Assembly (NCBI GenBank): GCA_934597465.1
Contig: CAKTSC010000010.1
Span: forward strand, 1 to 16,088
From: an uncultured Dysosmobacter sp.
GTDB taxonomy: Bacteria > Bacillota > Clostridia > Oscillospirales > Oscillospiraceae
Length of the DNA: 16,088 nt
Direction: 5' to 3'
Below, one piece after another: positions 1 through 6,024 of this stretch (the stretch's first letter is position 1; the number at the start of each line of letters is the position of its first letter). The notes under the pieces are model-generated. The model did not search any database and was not told where the DNA came from. It saw only the letters and a list, made by a program, of their open reading frames with translations. A program made the translations under genes and the position numbers.

Positions 1-279
1 TACGAGGGCAACACCGGCAAGGTCATCGTGGAGACCTTCCGGGACCGCGGCATCGACCCCATGGCCGTCCCTGCCGTCCTGGTCTGCAAGCACGGCCCCT
101 TCACCTGGGGCAAGACCTGCGCCAAGGCCGTGGAGAACGCCCTGGTGCTGGAGGAGTGCGCCCACATGGCCCGCCTCACGGAGCAGTTTGCCCCCGGCGT
201 AGCCCCCGCCCCCAGCTACCTGCAGGACAAGCACTACTTCCGCAAGCACGGGCCGAATGCCTACTATGGGCAGAAGTGA
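1..279 (+). CDS. araD: L-ribulose-5-phosphate 4-epimerase, C-terminal part (5' end outside window)
   Basis: The last 92 residues of a class II aldolase-family epimerase, open from the first base of the window. AraD interconverts L-ribulose 5-phosphate and D-xylulose 5-phosphate, the last step feeding arabinose carbon into the pentose phosphate pathway in the cytoplasm. What is visible: EGNTGKVIVETF, then VPAVLVCKHGPFTWG (a loop with a conserved His), AVENALVLEECAHMA, and the tail KHYFRKHGPNAYYGQK, which closely resembles the usual AraD ending. Related enzymes (UlaF, SgbE) act on similar substrates and share this C-terminus, so the exact sugar pathway cannot be settled without the upstream genes. 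The gene ends 19 bp before a strong terminator, so it is probably the last gene of its operon. Confidence 0.9.
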   Translation, partial: YEGNTGKVIVETFRDRGIDPMAVPAVLVCKHGPFTWGKTCAKAVENALVLEECAHMARLTEQFAPGVAPAPSYLQDKHYFRKHGPNAYYGQK

Positions 280-297
280 TTTCCCCGCGTAAGAGAA

Positions 298-335
298 CGA
301 TGTCCGGAAGCGTAGCTTCCGGGCATCGCTTTTTT
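298..335 (+). terminator. Rho-independent terminator after araD
   Basis: A 14-bp stem (298-311 with 315-328, one G-U pair) around a 3-nt GTA loop, followed directly by CTTTTTT. It lies 19 bp after the araD stop. The T-run touches the stop codon of the converging 49-aa minus-strand gene. Confidence 0.9.
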
Positions 336-483
336 AATCCTCCGCCAAGTAGCGCTCCTCCGCCTCCATCTGGGCGTGGATCAGGATGTTCCGGGCGGTT
401 TCCGGGGCGTCTGTCTCCAAATGCCCCAAAGCATCCGTGATGGCGTTGAAGAGAAAATGGTAAAGCGAAGCGTAGTCCGGCAT
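334..483 (-). CDS. 49-aa small protein of unknown function, divergent from Arc-type repressor
   Basis: A complete small ORF of 49 residues, beginning MPDYASLYHFLFNAITDALG and ending AQMEAEERYLAED. It is acidic, probably all-helical, without a signal peptide or membrane segment. The ATG at 483 is preceded by GGAGG with a 7-nt spacer. An in-frame ATG at 504 exists, but the ribosome site lies between the two, so 483 is preferred. I recall similar ~50-residue proteins (LYxxLFNAITDAL...AQxEAEExYL) being frequent in Clostridia near phage or plasmid-type repressors, but know no function. It faces away from the ribbon-helix-helix gene and shares its control region. The stop overlaps the T-run of the araD terminator. 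The coding call rests on the ribosome site, codon use and that family recollection. Confidence 0.7.
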   Translation of the reverse strand: MPDYASLYHFLFNAITDALGHLETDAPETARNILIHAQMEAEERYLAED

Positions 484-594
484 CTGAACTCCTCCAATGA
501 ACATATATTAGATATATTTTGCGTTCATACGGGCAATGGTAACACAAAATGGGACTAATGTAAATACATATTGTATCTATTTTGGAGGAATACC
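484..594. promoter_or_regulatory. AT-rich divergent control region with inverted repeats
   Basis: A 111-bp intergenic region, far richer in A+T than its surroundings, between the divergent 49-aa gene and the Arc-type repressor. It contains ATACA-TAT-TGTAT (564-576), a perfect 5-bp inverted repeat close to the repressor's ribosome site, and an AT-rich TTAGATATATT segment (508-518). Both contain a TAGATA-like half on one strand or the other. Arc-family proteins bind paired short half-sites, so autoregulation here is a reasonable inference. No clear -35/-10 pair stands out in either direction. Confidence 0.45.
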
Positions 595-759
595 ATGGCC
601 ATTAAGAGCTTATCCATCCGCATCGACGAGGAGCTGCTGCACAAGCTGCACATCGTGGCGGACTACGAGGGCCGCAGCGCCAACAGCGAGATCCTGATCC
701 TTATCCGGAACGCCGTGGCGGAGTACGAACGTGAACATGGCAAGATCGAGCTGTCATGA
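595..759 (+). CDS. Arc-family ribbon-helix-helix DNA-binding protein (54 aa)
   Basis: A 54-residue protein with the Arc/MetJ-type fold: an N-terminal strand (KSLSIRIDEEL, residues 4-14) that would enter the major groove as part of a dimer, then two helices (LLHKLHIVADYEGRSANSEIL and LIRNAVAEYERE). The NSEIL turn before helix 2 is typical of Arc-like phage repressors. The start at 595 follows TTGGAGGA with a short spacer. A TTG eight codons upstream has no ribosome site and is rejected. It probably represses its own promoter and perhaps the divergent 49-aa gene. Such genes are common in phages and plasmids and also as isolated chromosomal copies, and nothing else phage-like is seen here. The family call is firm; the target is inferred. 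Confidence 0.85.
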   Translation: MAIKSLSIRIDEELLHKLHIVADYEGRSANSEILILIRNAVAEYEREHGKIELS

Positions 760-771
760 AGCGGAGTCACG

Positions 772-810
772 AAAACATCCCGCCGAGGTAATGCCTCGGC
801 GGGATGTTTT
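772..810. terminator. Bidirectional terminator between Arc-type gene and dacF
   Basis: A perfect 17-bp stem (772-788 with 794-810) with a 5-nt loop, bearing AAAA on the left and TTTT on the right, so it can terminate in both directions. It sits 12 bp after the repressor stop and 13 bp after the stop of the converging carboxypeptidase. Confidence 0.9.
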
Positions 811-823
811 ATCATTCGTTCTC

Positions 824-2203
824 TCAGAATCCCCTCTTGCGGCCCTTGTAGTTCCGGCTGGGGCGGACATTCTTGCCGTAGCGGTAGCGCCGGCGGCCGA
901 TGGTCAGCTTCCAGATGAGGAGCGCCAGCAGCATCCCTACCACCAGGATCACGGCGATCTTCACAATGGGCTTGGCCAGCACCGCCTTCGCCTGGGCCAG
1001 CAGCACCAGGGAGCGGGAGGCGTCGATGTCGTTCAGCGCCACGAGAGGGATGGCGGCGTACTCCGTGTCCCCATAGCTGAGCACCGCCTCCGCCAGGACC
1101 TCGCCGGCCTGGACCGGCGCCTCCACAGACTGCCGTTCAAAGCGGATGACCCGCTTGAGATCGTCCGCGGAGAGGGCGTTGGGCAGCAGCACCACCACGT
1201 CCTCCGCAGGGTGCAGCACCACGCTGTTGGTCTCCTGGGAGAGGGTCACGGGGATGGAGGCCAGCATGTCGTTGACGGACTGGACGGTCTTGTAGGAGAA
1301 GTTCTCAAAGCCCCACTCAAAGAGCCGCTTCGTCTCGGAAAAGCTCTTCACGTCGGCCTTGCCGCTGGCGTCCACCACCCGCTCGCAGCCCATCACCACG
1401 CTGAGGAAGCGCAGCTCCCCCTTCTCGGCGCTGGAGACCAGGCAGTACCCGGCATCCGAGGTGGAGCCGGTCTTGATGCCGTGGGCGTTGCGGTAGCGGT
1501 AGCCCAGGGCCTGCCAGGTGTCCAGGAGGTAGTTGGTGGTCCGCAGCACCCGCTCCGAGGAGAGGTTGGTGGCGGGGATGATCTCCTTGATGCTGTCGCA
1601 GATGGCCAGGAAATCCTCGTGCTTCAGGGCTTCCGCAGTGATGAGGTAGAGATCCCAGGCGGAGGTGTAGTGCTGGGGATCGTGAAGGCCGGTGGGGTTC
1701 ACGAAGTGGGTGTTCTCGCAGCCAAGGGCCGCCGCCTCGGCGTTCATCTCCTCCACGAAGGCGCTGACGGAGCCGGAGACCGCCTCCGCCAGGATGGTGC
1801 CCGCCTCGTTGGCGGAGACGATGAGCAGGCACTGGAGGAGCTGGCGCACCGTCAGGATTTCTCCTGCCTTGATCCCGGCGGAGGAGCCGTCGTCGTGGAG
1901 GGTCTCAAAGGCGGACTCGCTGGCGGTGATGCTCTGCTCCATGCTGAGCCTGCCCTCGTCCACCGCCCGCAGCACCAGCAGGGCCGTCATGATCTTGGTG
2001 AGGCTGGCGGGGTAGAGCTGCTCATGCTCATTCTTGGCGTAGACGGGCTTGCCGGTGTTCTGATCCACCAGCAGGGCGGCCTTGGCCTTGATGTCGATGG
2101 CGGGCAGCTCCTTGTCCTCCGCCGCCTGGGCGAAGGGGCAGAGGGTGAGCAGCAGCACGGCGCAGAAAAAAGCGGAGAAAAAGCGGCGAATCCTCATATC
2201 CAT
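824..2203 (-). CDS. dacF: D-alanyl-D-alanine carboxypeptidase, PBP5/DacF type (peptidase S11)
   Basis: A 459-aa secreted, membrane-anchored serine DD-carboxypeptidase that removes the terminal D-Ala of peptidoglycan stem peptides, limiting cross-linking. Order: signal peptide (1-28, ending AQA), S11 catalytic domain with all three active-site motifs, SLTK (nucleophile Ser67, Lys70), SAN (130-132) and KTG (244-246), then a PBP5-like C-terminal domain (about 300-395), a transmembrane helix (413-433) and a short strongly basic tail. Many PBP5 proteins end in an amphipathic helix; a true C-terminal helix with a basic tail is common in Clostridia. The start is ambiguous: ATG 2203 has almost no ribosome-site spacing, while ATG 2197 has GAGAG with a 6-nt spacer and may be the real one (457 aa). 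The symbol follows the family; paralogues exist, so a sporulation role is not proven. Confidence 0.9.
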   Translation of the reverse strand: MDMRIRRFFSAFFCAVLLLTLCPFAQAAEDKELPAIDIKAKAALLVDQNTGKPVYAKNEHEQLYPASLTKIMTALLVLRAVDEGRLSMEQSITASESAFETLHDDGSSAGIKAGEILTVRQLLQCLLIVSANEAGTILAEAVSGSVSAFVEEMNAEAAALGCENTHFVNPTGLHDPQHYTSAWDLYLITAEALKHEDFLAICDSIKEIIPATNLSSERVLRTTNYLLDTWQALGYRYRNAHGIKTGSTSDAGYCLVSSAEKGELRFLSVVMGCERVVDASGKADVKSFSETKRLFEWGFENFSYKTVQSVNDMLASIPVTLSQETNSVVLHPAEDVVVLLPNALSADDLKRVIRFERQSVEAPVQAGEVLAEAVLSYGDTEYAAIPLVALNDIDASRSLVLLAQAKAVLAKPIVKIAVILVVGMLLALLIWKLTIGRRRYRYGKNVRPSRNYKGRKRGF

Positions 2204-2317
2204 CTCTCACAATCTGTGTTATAGTATAGGGAAGAGGGGGGATTTCCCCCACCGTTCCCGAAAAAACGATCCGTACCGACAGTATAGCAGACTTCAGAGG
2301 GGAGTTCAACCGCCCAT
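2204..2317. promoter_or_regulatory. Divergent intergenic region, dacF and comEA-like operon
   Basis: 114 bp between two divergent genes. Visible are -10-like boxes facing the carboxypeptidase (TATACT on minus, 2228-2223; TATAAC, 2223-2218) and the other way (TATAGC at 2283), plus a GGGGGA-TT-TCCCCC inverted repeat (2236-2249). No convincing -35 box pairs with them at 17 bp, so promoter assignment is weak. Confidence 0.3.
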
Positions 2318-2938
2318 ATGAAAGGAAAATTCGGAAAAACGGAGATGGTTCTCCTGGCCCTGGCCGCCGGTTTCCTCCTGCTGACGGGATTTCTGCGGCG
2401 GCAGGAGACCGCCGCCCCGCCCGGGGACTTCCAGGTGGAGACGGAGGGGACGGGCAGCTATTCCTACGAGCTGCCGGGGCCCTGCGACCTGAATGCCGCC
2501 ACGGCGGAGGAGCTGATGGCCCTCCCCGGCATCGGGGAGGTGCTGGCGGGCCGGATCCTGGCCTACCGGGAGGAGAACGGCCCCTTCACAGCGGTGGAGG
2601 ATCTCCTGAACGTCAGCGGCATCGGGGAAAAGACCCTGGAGGAGCTCCGCCCCCGCCTCACCGTGGGGGAGAATGCCGGGGAGACGAGAACCGCCGGGGA
2701 GGATCCACCGGCACCCTCGGAGGGAGACCCGGCGGGCTCCGGGGAAGCGGCGCCGGAGGGCGGCAAGACCGATGCGATCCCGCCGGCGGGCAGCGAAACG
2801 GAAGAGACCCCGCCCCAGGGCGGGGAAACGGCAGCCCCCGGCGGCCCGGAGGATCCCGGGACGGCGGAGGCGAACAACAACGGCACGGCGGAGGACGCCG
2901 GGAAAGGGGAGACCGATGCGGATCCTGGTGGTGGATGA
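2318..2938 (+). CDS. ComEA-like membrane-anchored helix-hairpin-helix protein with long C-terminal tail
   Basis: A 206-aa protein. Residues 10-26 form a transmembrane anchor, followed by a linker and a double helix-hairpin-helix unit (residues 57-114: DLNAATAEELMALPGIGEVLAGRI, split as NAATAEEL, GIGEVLAG and later GIGEKTLEEL), the DNA-binding core of ComEA, the competence receptor that holds incoming double-stranded DNA outside the membrane. The N-terminal SLBB domain of classical ComEA is absent. From about residue 115 a ~90-residue acidic, Gly/Pro/Glu-rich tail with repeated E..PP.GGET-like pieces replaces the normal end. The start at 2318 has a long gap to its GGGGAG; an internal ATG at 2345 is possible. 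It overlaps the response regulator by 23 bp. comEC is not in the window, so a DNA-uptake role is inferred from the domain only. Confidence 0.8.
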   Translation: MKGKFGKTEMVLLALAAGFLLLTGFLRRQETAAPPGDFQVETEGTGSYSYELPGPCDLNAATAEELMALPGIGEVLAGRILAYREENGPFTAVEDLLNVSGIGEKTLEELRPRLTVGENAGETRTAGEDPPAPSEGDPAGSGEAAPEGGKTDAIPPAGSETEETPPQGGETAAPGGPEDPGTAEANNNGTAEDAGKGETDADPGGG

Positions 2939-3593
2939 CGAGAAGCTCCTGGTAAAGGGGATGAAGTTCAATCTGGAGAACGAGGGCTACGAGGTGGACT
3001 GCGCCTACGACGGCGCCGCCGCCGTGGAGCTGGCCCGGAACGGCCGTTTCGACCTCATTATCCTGGATGTGATGATGCCGGAGCTGGACGGGCTGGAGGC
3101 CTGCATGCGCATCCGGGAGTTCTCCAACGTCCCCATCATCATGCTGACGGCCAAGAGCGAGGACGCCGACAAGCTCATGGGCTTTGAGTCCGGGGCGGAC
3201 GACTACCTGACCAAGCCCTTCAACATCCTGGAGCTGAAGGCCCGGGTCCGGGCCCTGCTCCGCCGGGCGGCGGGCACCCAGCGCATGGCGGGGAAGTGCC
3301 TCTCCGCCGGGGGCATCACCCTGAACACCGAGGAGCGCTCGGCAAACCTCGATGGGAACCCCGTGGAGCTCACGGCGAAAGAGTATGACCTCATCGAGCT
3401 CCTCATGCGCAATCCCCGCCGCATCTACAGCCGGGAGAACCTCATGAACGTGGTCTGGGGCTACTCCTACGCCGGGGATTACCGCACGGTGGATGTCCAC
3501 ATCCGCCGCCTGCGGGAGAAGCTGGAGCGCAATCCGGCGGAGCCGGAATACATTCTGACCAAGTGGGGAGTGGGCTACTATTTCAAGGGATAA
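2916..3593 (+). CDS. OmpR/PhoB-family response regulator
   Basis: A 225-aa two-component response regulator. Receiver domain (1-115): acidic pocket D7-D8, phospho-acceptor D51 in LIILDVMMPELDG, T78 and K100 in YLTKPF, i.e. all switch residues are present. C-terminal winged-helix DNA-binding domain (about 128-225), with ELTAKEYDLIELLMRNP, the recognition region RTVDVHIRRLREKL and a final hairpin GVGYYF. The start at 2916 follows AAGGGGAG; further upstream the same frame is only shadow sequence inside the preceding gene. The first 23 bp lie within the 3' end of the ComEA-like gene, suggesting translational coupling. The cognate kinase follows directly. Its targets cannot be read from the window. 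Confidence 0.92.
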   Translation: MRILVVDDEKLLVKGMKFNLENEGYEVDCAYDGAAAVELARNGRFDLIILDVMMPELDGLEACMRIREFSNVPIIMLTAKSEDADKLMGFESGADDYLTKPFNILELKARVRALLRRAAGTQRMAGKCLSAGGITLNTEERSANLDGNPVELTAKEYDLIELLMRNPRRIYSRENLMNVVWGYSYAGDYRTVDVHIRRLREKLERNPAEPEYILTKWGVGYYFKG

Positions 3594-3666
3594 CACACGC
3601 CGGAGAGAGCGCCGCCAGAGCCTCCAGCGGAAGTTCGGCCTCAGCTACATCCTCATCATCGCGGCG

Positions 3667-5016
3667 GTGCTGGTGCTGCTGAACACCTACCCCGTCCTGG
3701 TGTCGGAGGATCTGGTCTTCCACTCCAAGGCCGCCAACATGCAGAGCAGCGTCTCCGTCATCGCCACCTCCCTGAGCCCCCTGGAGCGCCTGACGGAGGA
3801 GAACGTGGGCAGCGCCATGCTGACGGCGGAGGAGGCGGGCCTCTCCCGAATCCTGGTGACGGACGCAAGCGGCCGCATCCTTTACGACACCCGGGAGACC
3901 GGCTCCGCCCTGGGGCAGTACGTCTTCTACGCCGAGGTGGTGCAGGCCCTCCGGGGCTATGACAGCGCCGCCAGCCGCTATGAAAACGGCGCCTTCCGCA
4001 CCGGCGCCGCCACCCCCGTCATGTACCGCAACCAGATCATCGGCGCGGTCTACGCCTATGAGTATGATACCGAGCAGGCGGAACTGCTGGCGGGCTTCCA
4101 GCGGAACCTTTTGCGGGTGAGCGGCATCGTGGCGGCTATCGTGCTGGCCCTCTCCGCCCTCCTCTCCCGGGTGCTGACCCGGCAGATCCGGGAGCTGCTG
4201 GAGGCCATCCGCTCCGTCCGGGAGGGGGCCTACTCCCACCGGGCGGCGGTGGAGGGCCGGGATGAGCTCTCTCAGATCGCCCAGGAGTTCAACAGCCTCA
4301 CCGACCGCCTCCAGACCACGGAGGAAGCCCGCCGCCGCTTCGTCTCGGACGCCTCCCACGAGCTGAAGACCCCCCTTGCCGCCATCCGCCTGCTGACGGA
4401 CTCCATCCTCCAGACGGACGGCATCGACCCCGCCACCACCCGGGAGTTCGTGGCGGACATCGGCCAGGAGGCCAACCGTCTCAGCCGCATCACGGAGGAT
4501 CTCCTGCAGCTCACCCGGCTGGACGGGGATGTCCTCCCCTCCGCCGCCGTGGTGGATCCCCTGCCCATCCTGGAGCAGGTGCTGCGGATGATGGAGCTCA
4601 TCGCCGAGGAGCGGGGCATCACCCTCACCTACCAGGCGGAGGAGGGCTGCCGGATCCTGGGCAGCATGGACGAGACCCGCCAGATCATCTATAATCTCGT
4701 GGACAACGCCGTCAAGTACAACCGGGACGGCGGCCGGGTAGAGGTGGAGCTGAAGCGCCGGGGGGAGGAAGTCCTGCTCACCGTGGCGGACGAGGGCGTG
4801 GGCATCCCGGAGGAGGAGCTCACCAAGATCTTCCAGCGCTTCTACCGGGTGGACAAGGCCCGCTCCCGGGCCGCCGGGGGCACGGGCCTGGGCCTCTCCA
4901 TCGTCCGGGACACCCTGGAAAAGCGCGGCGGCACCATCTCCGCCGCCAACCGCCCCGGCGGCGGCGCGGTCTTCACCGTCCGCTGGCCCCGGGCGGAGGA
5001 AGGAGGGGAAGCATGA
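3667..5016 (+). CDS. Sensor histidine kinase, HisKA/HATPase_c (true start probably upstream)
   Basis: Membrane-bound kinase partner of the preceding regulator. Numbered from GTG 3667 (449 aa): end of a first membrane helix (1-10), extracytoplasmic sensor region (about 13-145), second helix (151-168), HAMP (169-220), the H box SHELKTPLAAI with phospho-His231, N box NLVDNAVKYN (343-352), G1 DEGVGIP (375-381), F box FQRFYRVDKA (389-398) and G2 GGTGLGL (404-410). The start is a problem: GTG 3667 has no ribosome site and would cut the first helix. The frame is open back to 3559 and encodes a natural N-terminus (RRRERRQSLQRKFGLSYILIIAA), but contains no ATG, GTG or TTG there. Candidates are ATT 3580 (behind GGGGAG) or codon ACA 3595 (behind AAGGGA), where an ATG would be expected. 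The stop overlaps the next gene by 4 bp (ATGA). Confidence 0.9.
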   Translation: MLVLLNTYPVLVSEDLVFHSKAANMQSSVSVIATSLSPLERLTEENVGSAMLTAEEAGLSRILVTDASGRILYDTRETGSALGQYVFYAEVVQALRGYDSAASRYENGAFRTGAATPVMYRNQIIGAVYAYEYDTEQAELLAGFQRNLLRVSGIVAAIVLALSALLSRVLTRQIRELLEAIRSVREGAYSHRAAVEGRDELSQIAQEFNSLTDRLQTTEEARRRFVSDASHELKTPLAAIRLLTDSILQTDGIDPATTREFVADIGQEANRLSRITEDLLQLTRLDGDVLPSAAVVDPLPILEQVLRMMELIAEERGITLTYQAEEGCRILGSMDETRQIIYNLVDNAVKYNRDGGRVEVELKRRGEEVLLTVADEGVGIPEEELTKIFQRFYRVDKARSRAAGGTGLGLSIVRDTLEKRGGTISAANRPGGGAVFTVRWPRAEEGGEA

Positions 5017-5924
5017 GGGAAAACCGCATCCTCTGCCTGCTGCTGGCCCTGGCGCTGACCCTCTCCGGCTGCGCCGCCGCGGCGGCCACCGCCCGGGAGG
5101 AGGACAACTGCCAGCTCTACTACCTGGTGCGGGATCTGGAGAAGACCGCCGGGGGCGACGCCCTGGGCACGGAGCGCTCCGCCCTGCCCAAGGAGAGTGA
5201 CGACACCCTCCAGACCCAGGTGGAGGCCCTGATGAACGCCCTGCTGGCCGGGCCTGCGGACAGCAGTCTCGCAAGCCCCTTCCCGGAGGGCACCCGCCTT
5301 CTGGGGGTGGAGCTCCGGGGCTCCCACGCCAAGGTGGATCTCAGCAGCCACTACCGCAGTCTCTCCGGCATCAGCCTGACCCTGGCGGATTACTGCATCA
5401 CCCTGACCCTGACCCAGCTCTCCGCCGTCCGCTCCGTCTCCATCCTGGTGCGGGGCCAGGAGCTCAGCTACCGGGACAGCCAGCGTTTCCGCCCCCGGGA
5501 TGTCCTCCTCTCCAGCACGGAGGACGTGGTGGCCACGGTGGATGTCACCCTCTACGCCATCGACCCCCAAGGCCAGCTCTCCCCCGTGGAGCGGACGCTG
5601 AATCTCTACGAGGGCGACACCCAGGCGGAAGTCCTGGCGGCCGCCCTGCGGGACGGCCCCTGGGACAGGGACTGGCGCTCCGCCCTGCCGGAGTGGTTCA
5701 CCGTCCAGTCCGTCTGGCTGGACGACGGCGTCTGCTACGCCAACCTCCTCTCCTCCGCCGTGCCGGAGGGGGCGGATCCCGCCGAGGCCGACCTGGCCCT
5801 CCGGGCCCTGCAGGACTCCCTGGCCTCCCTGGACTCCGTCCGGGAAGTCCGGATCCTGGTGAACGGCGAGCTGGCCGAGCGCTACGCCGGAGTTCGCCTG
5901 CGCACCGGCCGCTTCGCCCAGTGA
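5013..5924 (+). CDS. GerMN-domain lipoprotein (two-component system partner)
   Basis: A 303-aa secreted lipoprotein with signal peptide and lipobox LSGC (lipidated Cys20). Two GerMN-like halves follow: residues ~65-160 (...LMNALLAGP...FPEGTRLLGVELRGSHAKVDLS...LTLTQLSAVRSVSILVRGQE) and ~190-290 (TLNLYEGDTQAEVLAAALRDGP...SVWLDDGVCYANLLS...ALQDSLASLDSVREVRILVNGE). GerMN occurs in the sporulation/germination protein GerM and in actinobacterial LpqB. The ATGA overlap with the kinase indicates co-translation, so it probably acts outside the membrane on the kinase sensor region; this is inferred from gene order and the MtrAB-LpqB parallel. It is the last gene before a strong terminator. The family call is firm; the biochemical function of GerMN domains is not known to me. 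Confidence 0.85.
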   Translation: MRENRILCLLLALALTLSGCAAAAATAREEDNCQLYYLVRDLEKTAGGDALGTERSALPKESDDTLQTQVEALMNALLAGPADSSLASPFPEGTRLLGVELRGSHAKVDLSSHYRSLSGISLTLADYCITLTLTQLSAVRSVSILVRGQELSYRDSQRFRPRDVLLSSTEDVVATVDVTLYAIDPQGQLSPVERTLNLYEGDTQAEVLAAALRDGPWDRDWRSALPEWFTVQSVWLDDGVCYANLLSSAVPEGADPAEADLALRALQDSLASLDSVREVRILVNGELAERYAGVRLRTGRFAQ

Positions 5925-5941
5925 CGGCGCGCACCCTGAAA

Positions 5942-5988
5942 GAAAGCCCCGGAGGGCGGACGCAAAGCGTCCGCCCTCCGGGGCTTTC
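5942..5988. terminator. Long bidirectional terminator hairpin
   Basis: A perfect 22-bp stem (5942-5963 with 5967-5988) closed by an AAA loop, GC-rich with GAAA/TTTC ends. It lies between the GerMN gene (+) and the converging alpha-hydroxy-acid enzyme (-) and can serve both. Confidence 0.9.
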
Positions 5989-6024
5989 CTCGTTCCCGGC
6001 GGCAGGGCTCCTCCGGGGGCTTCC

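Noticed and set aside
731..2224. 497-aa plus-strand open frame opposite the carboxypeptidase
   Set aside because: It is the antisense shadow of a clear S11 gene; composition (His/Gly/Leu/Val) is typical of GC-rich reverse frames and no domain is recognisable.
2673..2915. N-terminal Arg-rich extension of the response regulator
   Set aside because: Out-of-frame reading of the ComEA tail; the receiver domain begins normally at ATG 2916 with its own ribosome site.
3583..5274. 563-aa minus-strand frame across the kinase gene
   Set aside because: Antisense to a kinase with all catalytic motifs; no ribosome site, no family resemblance.
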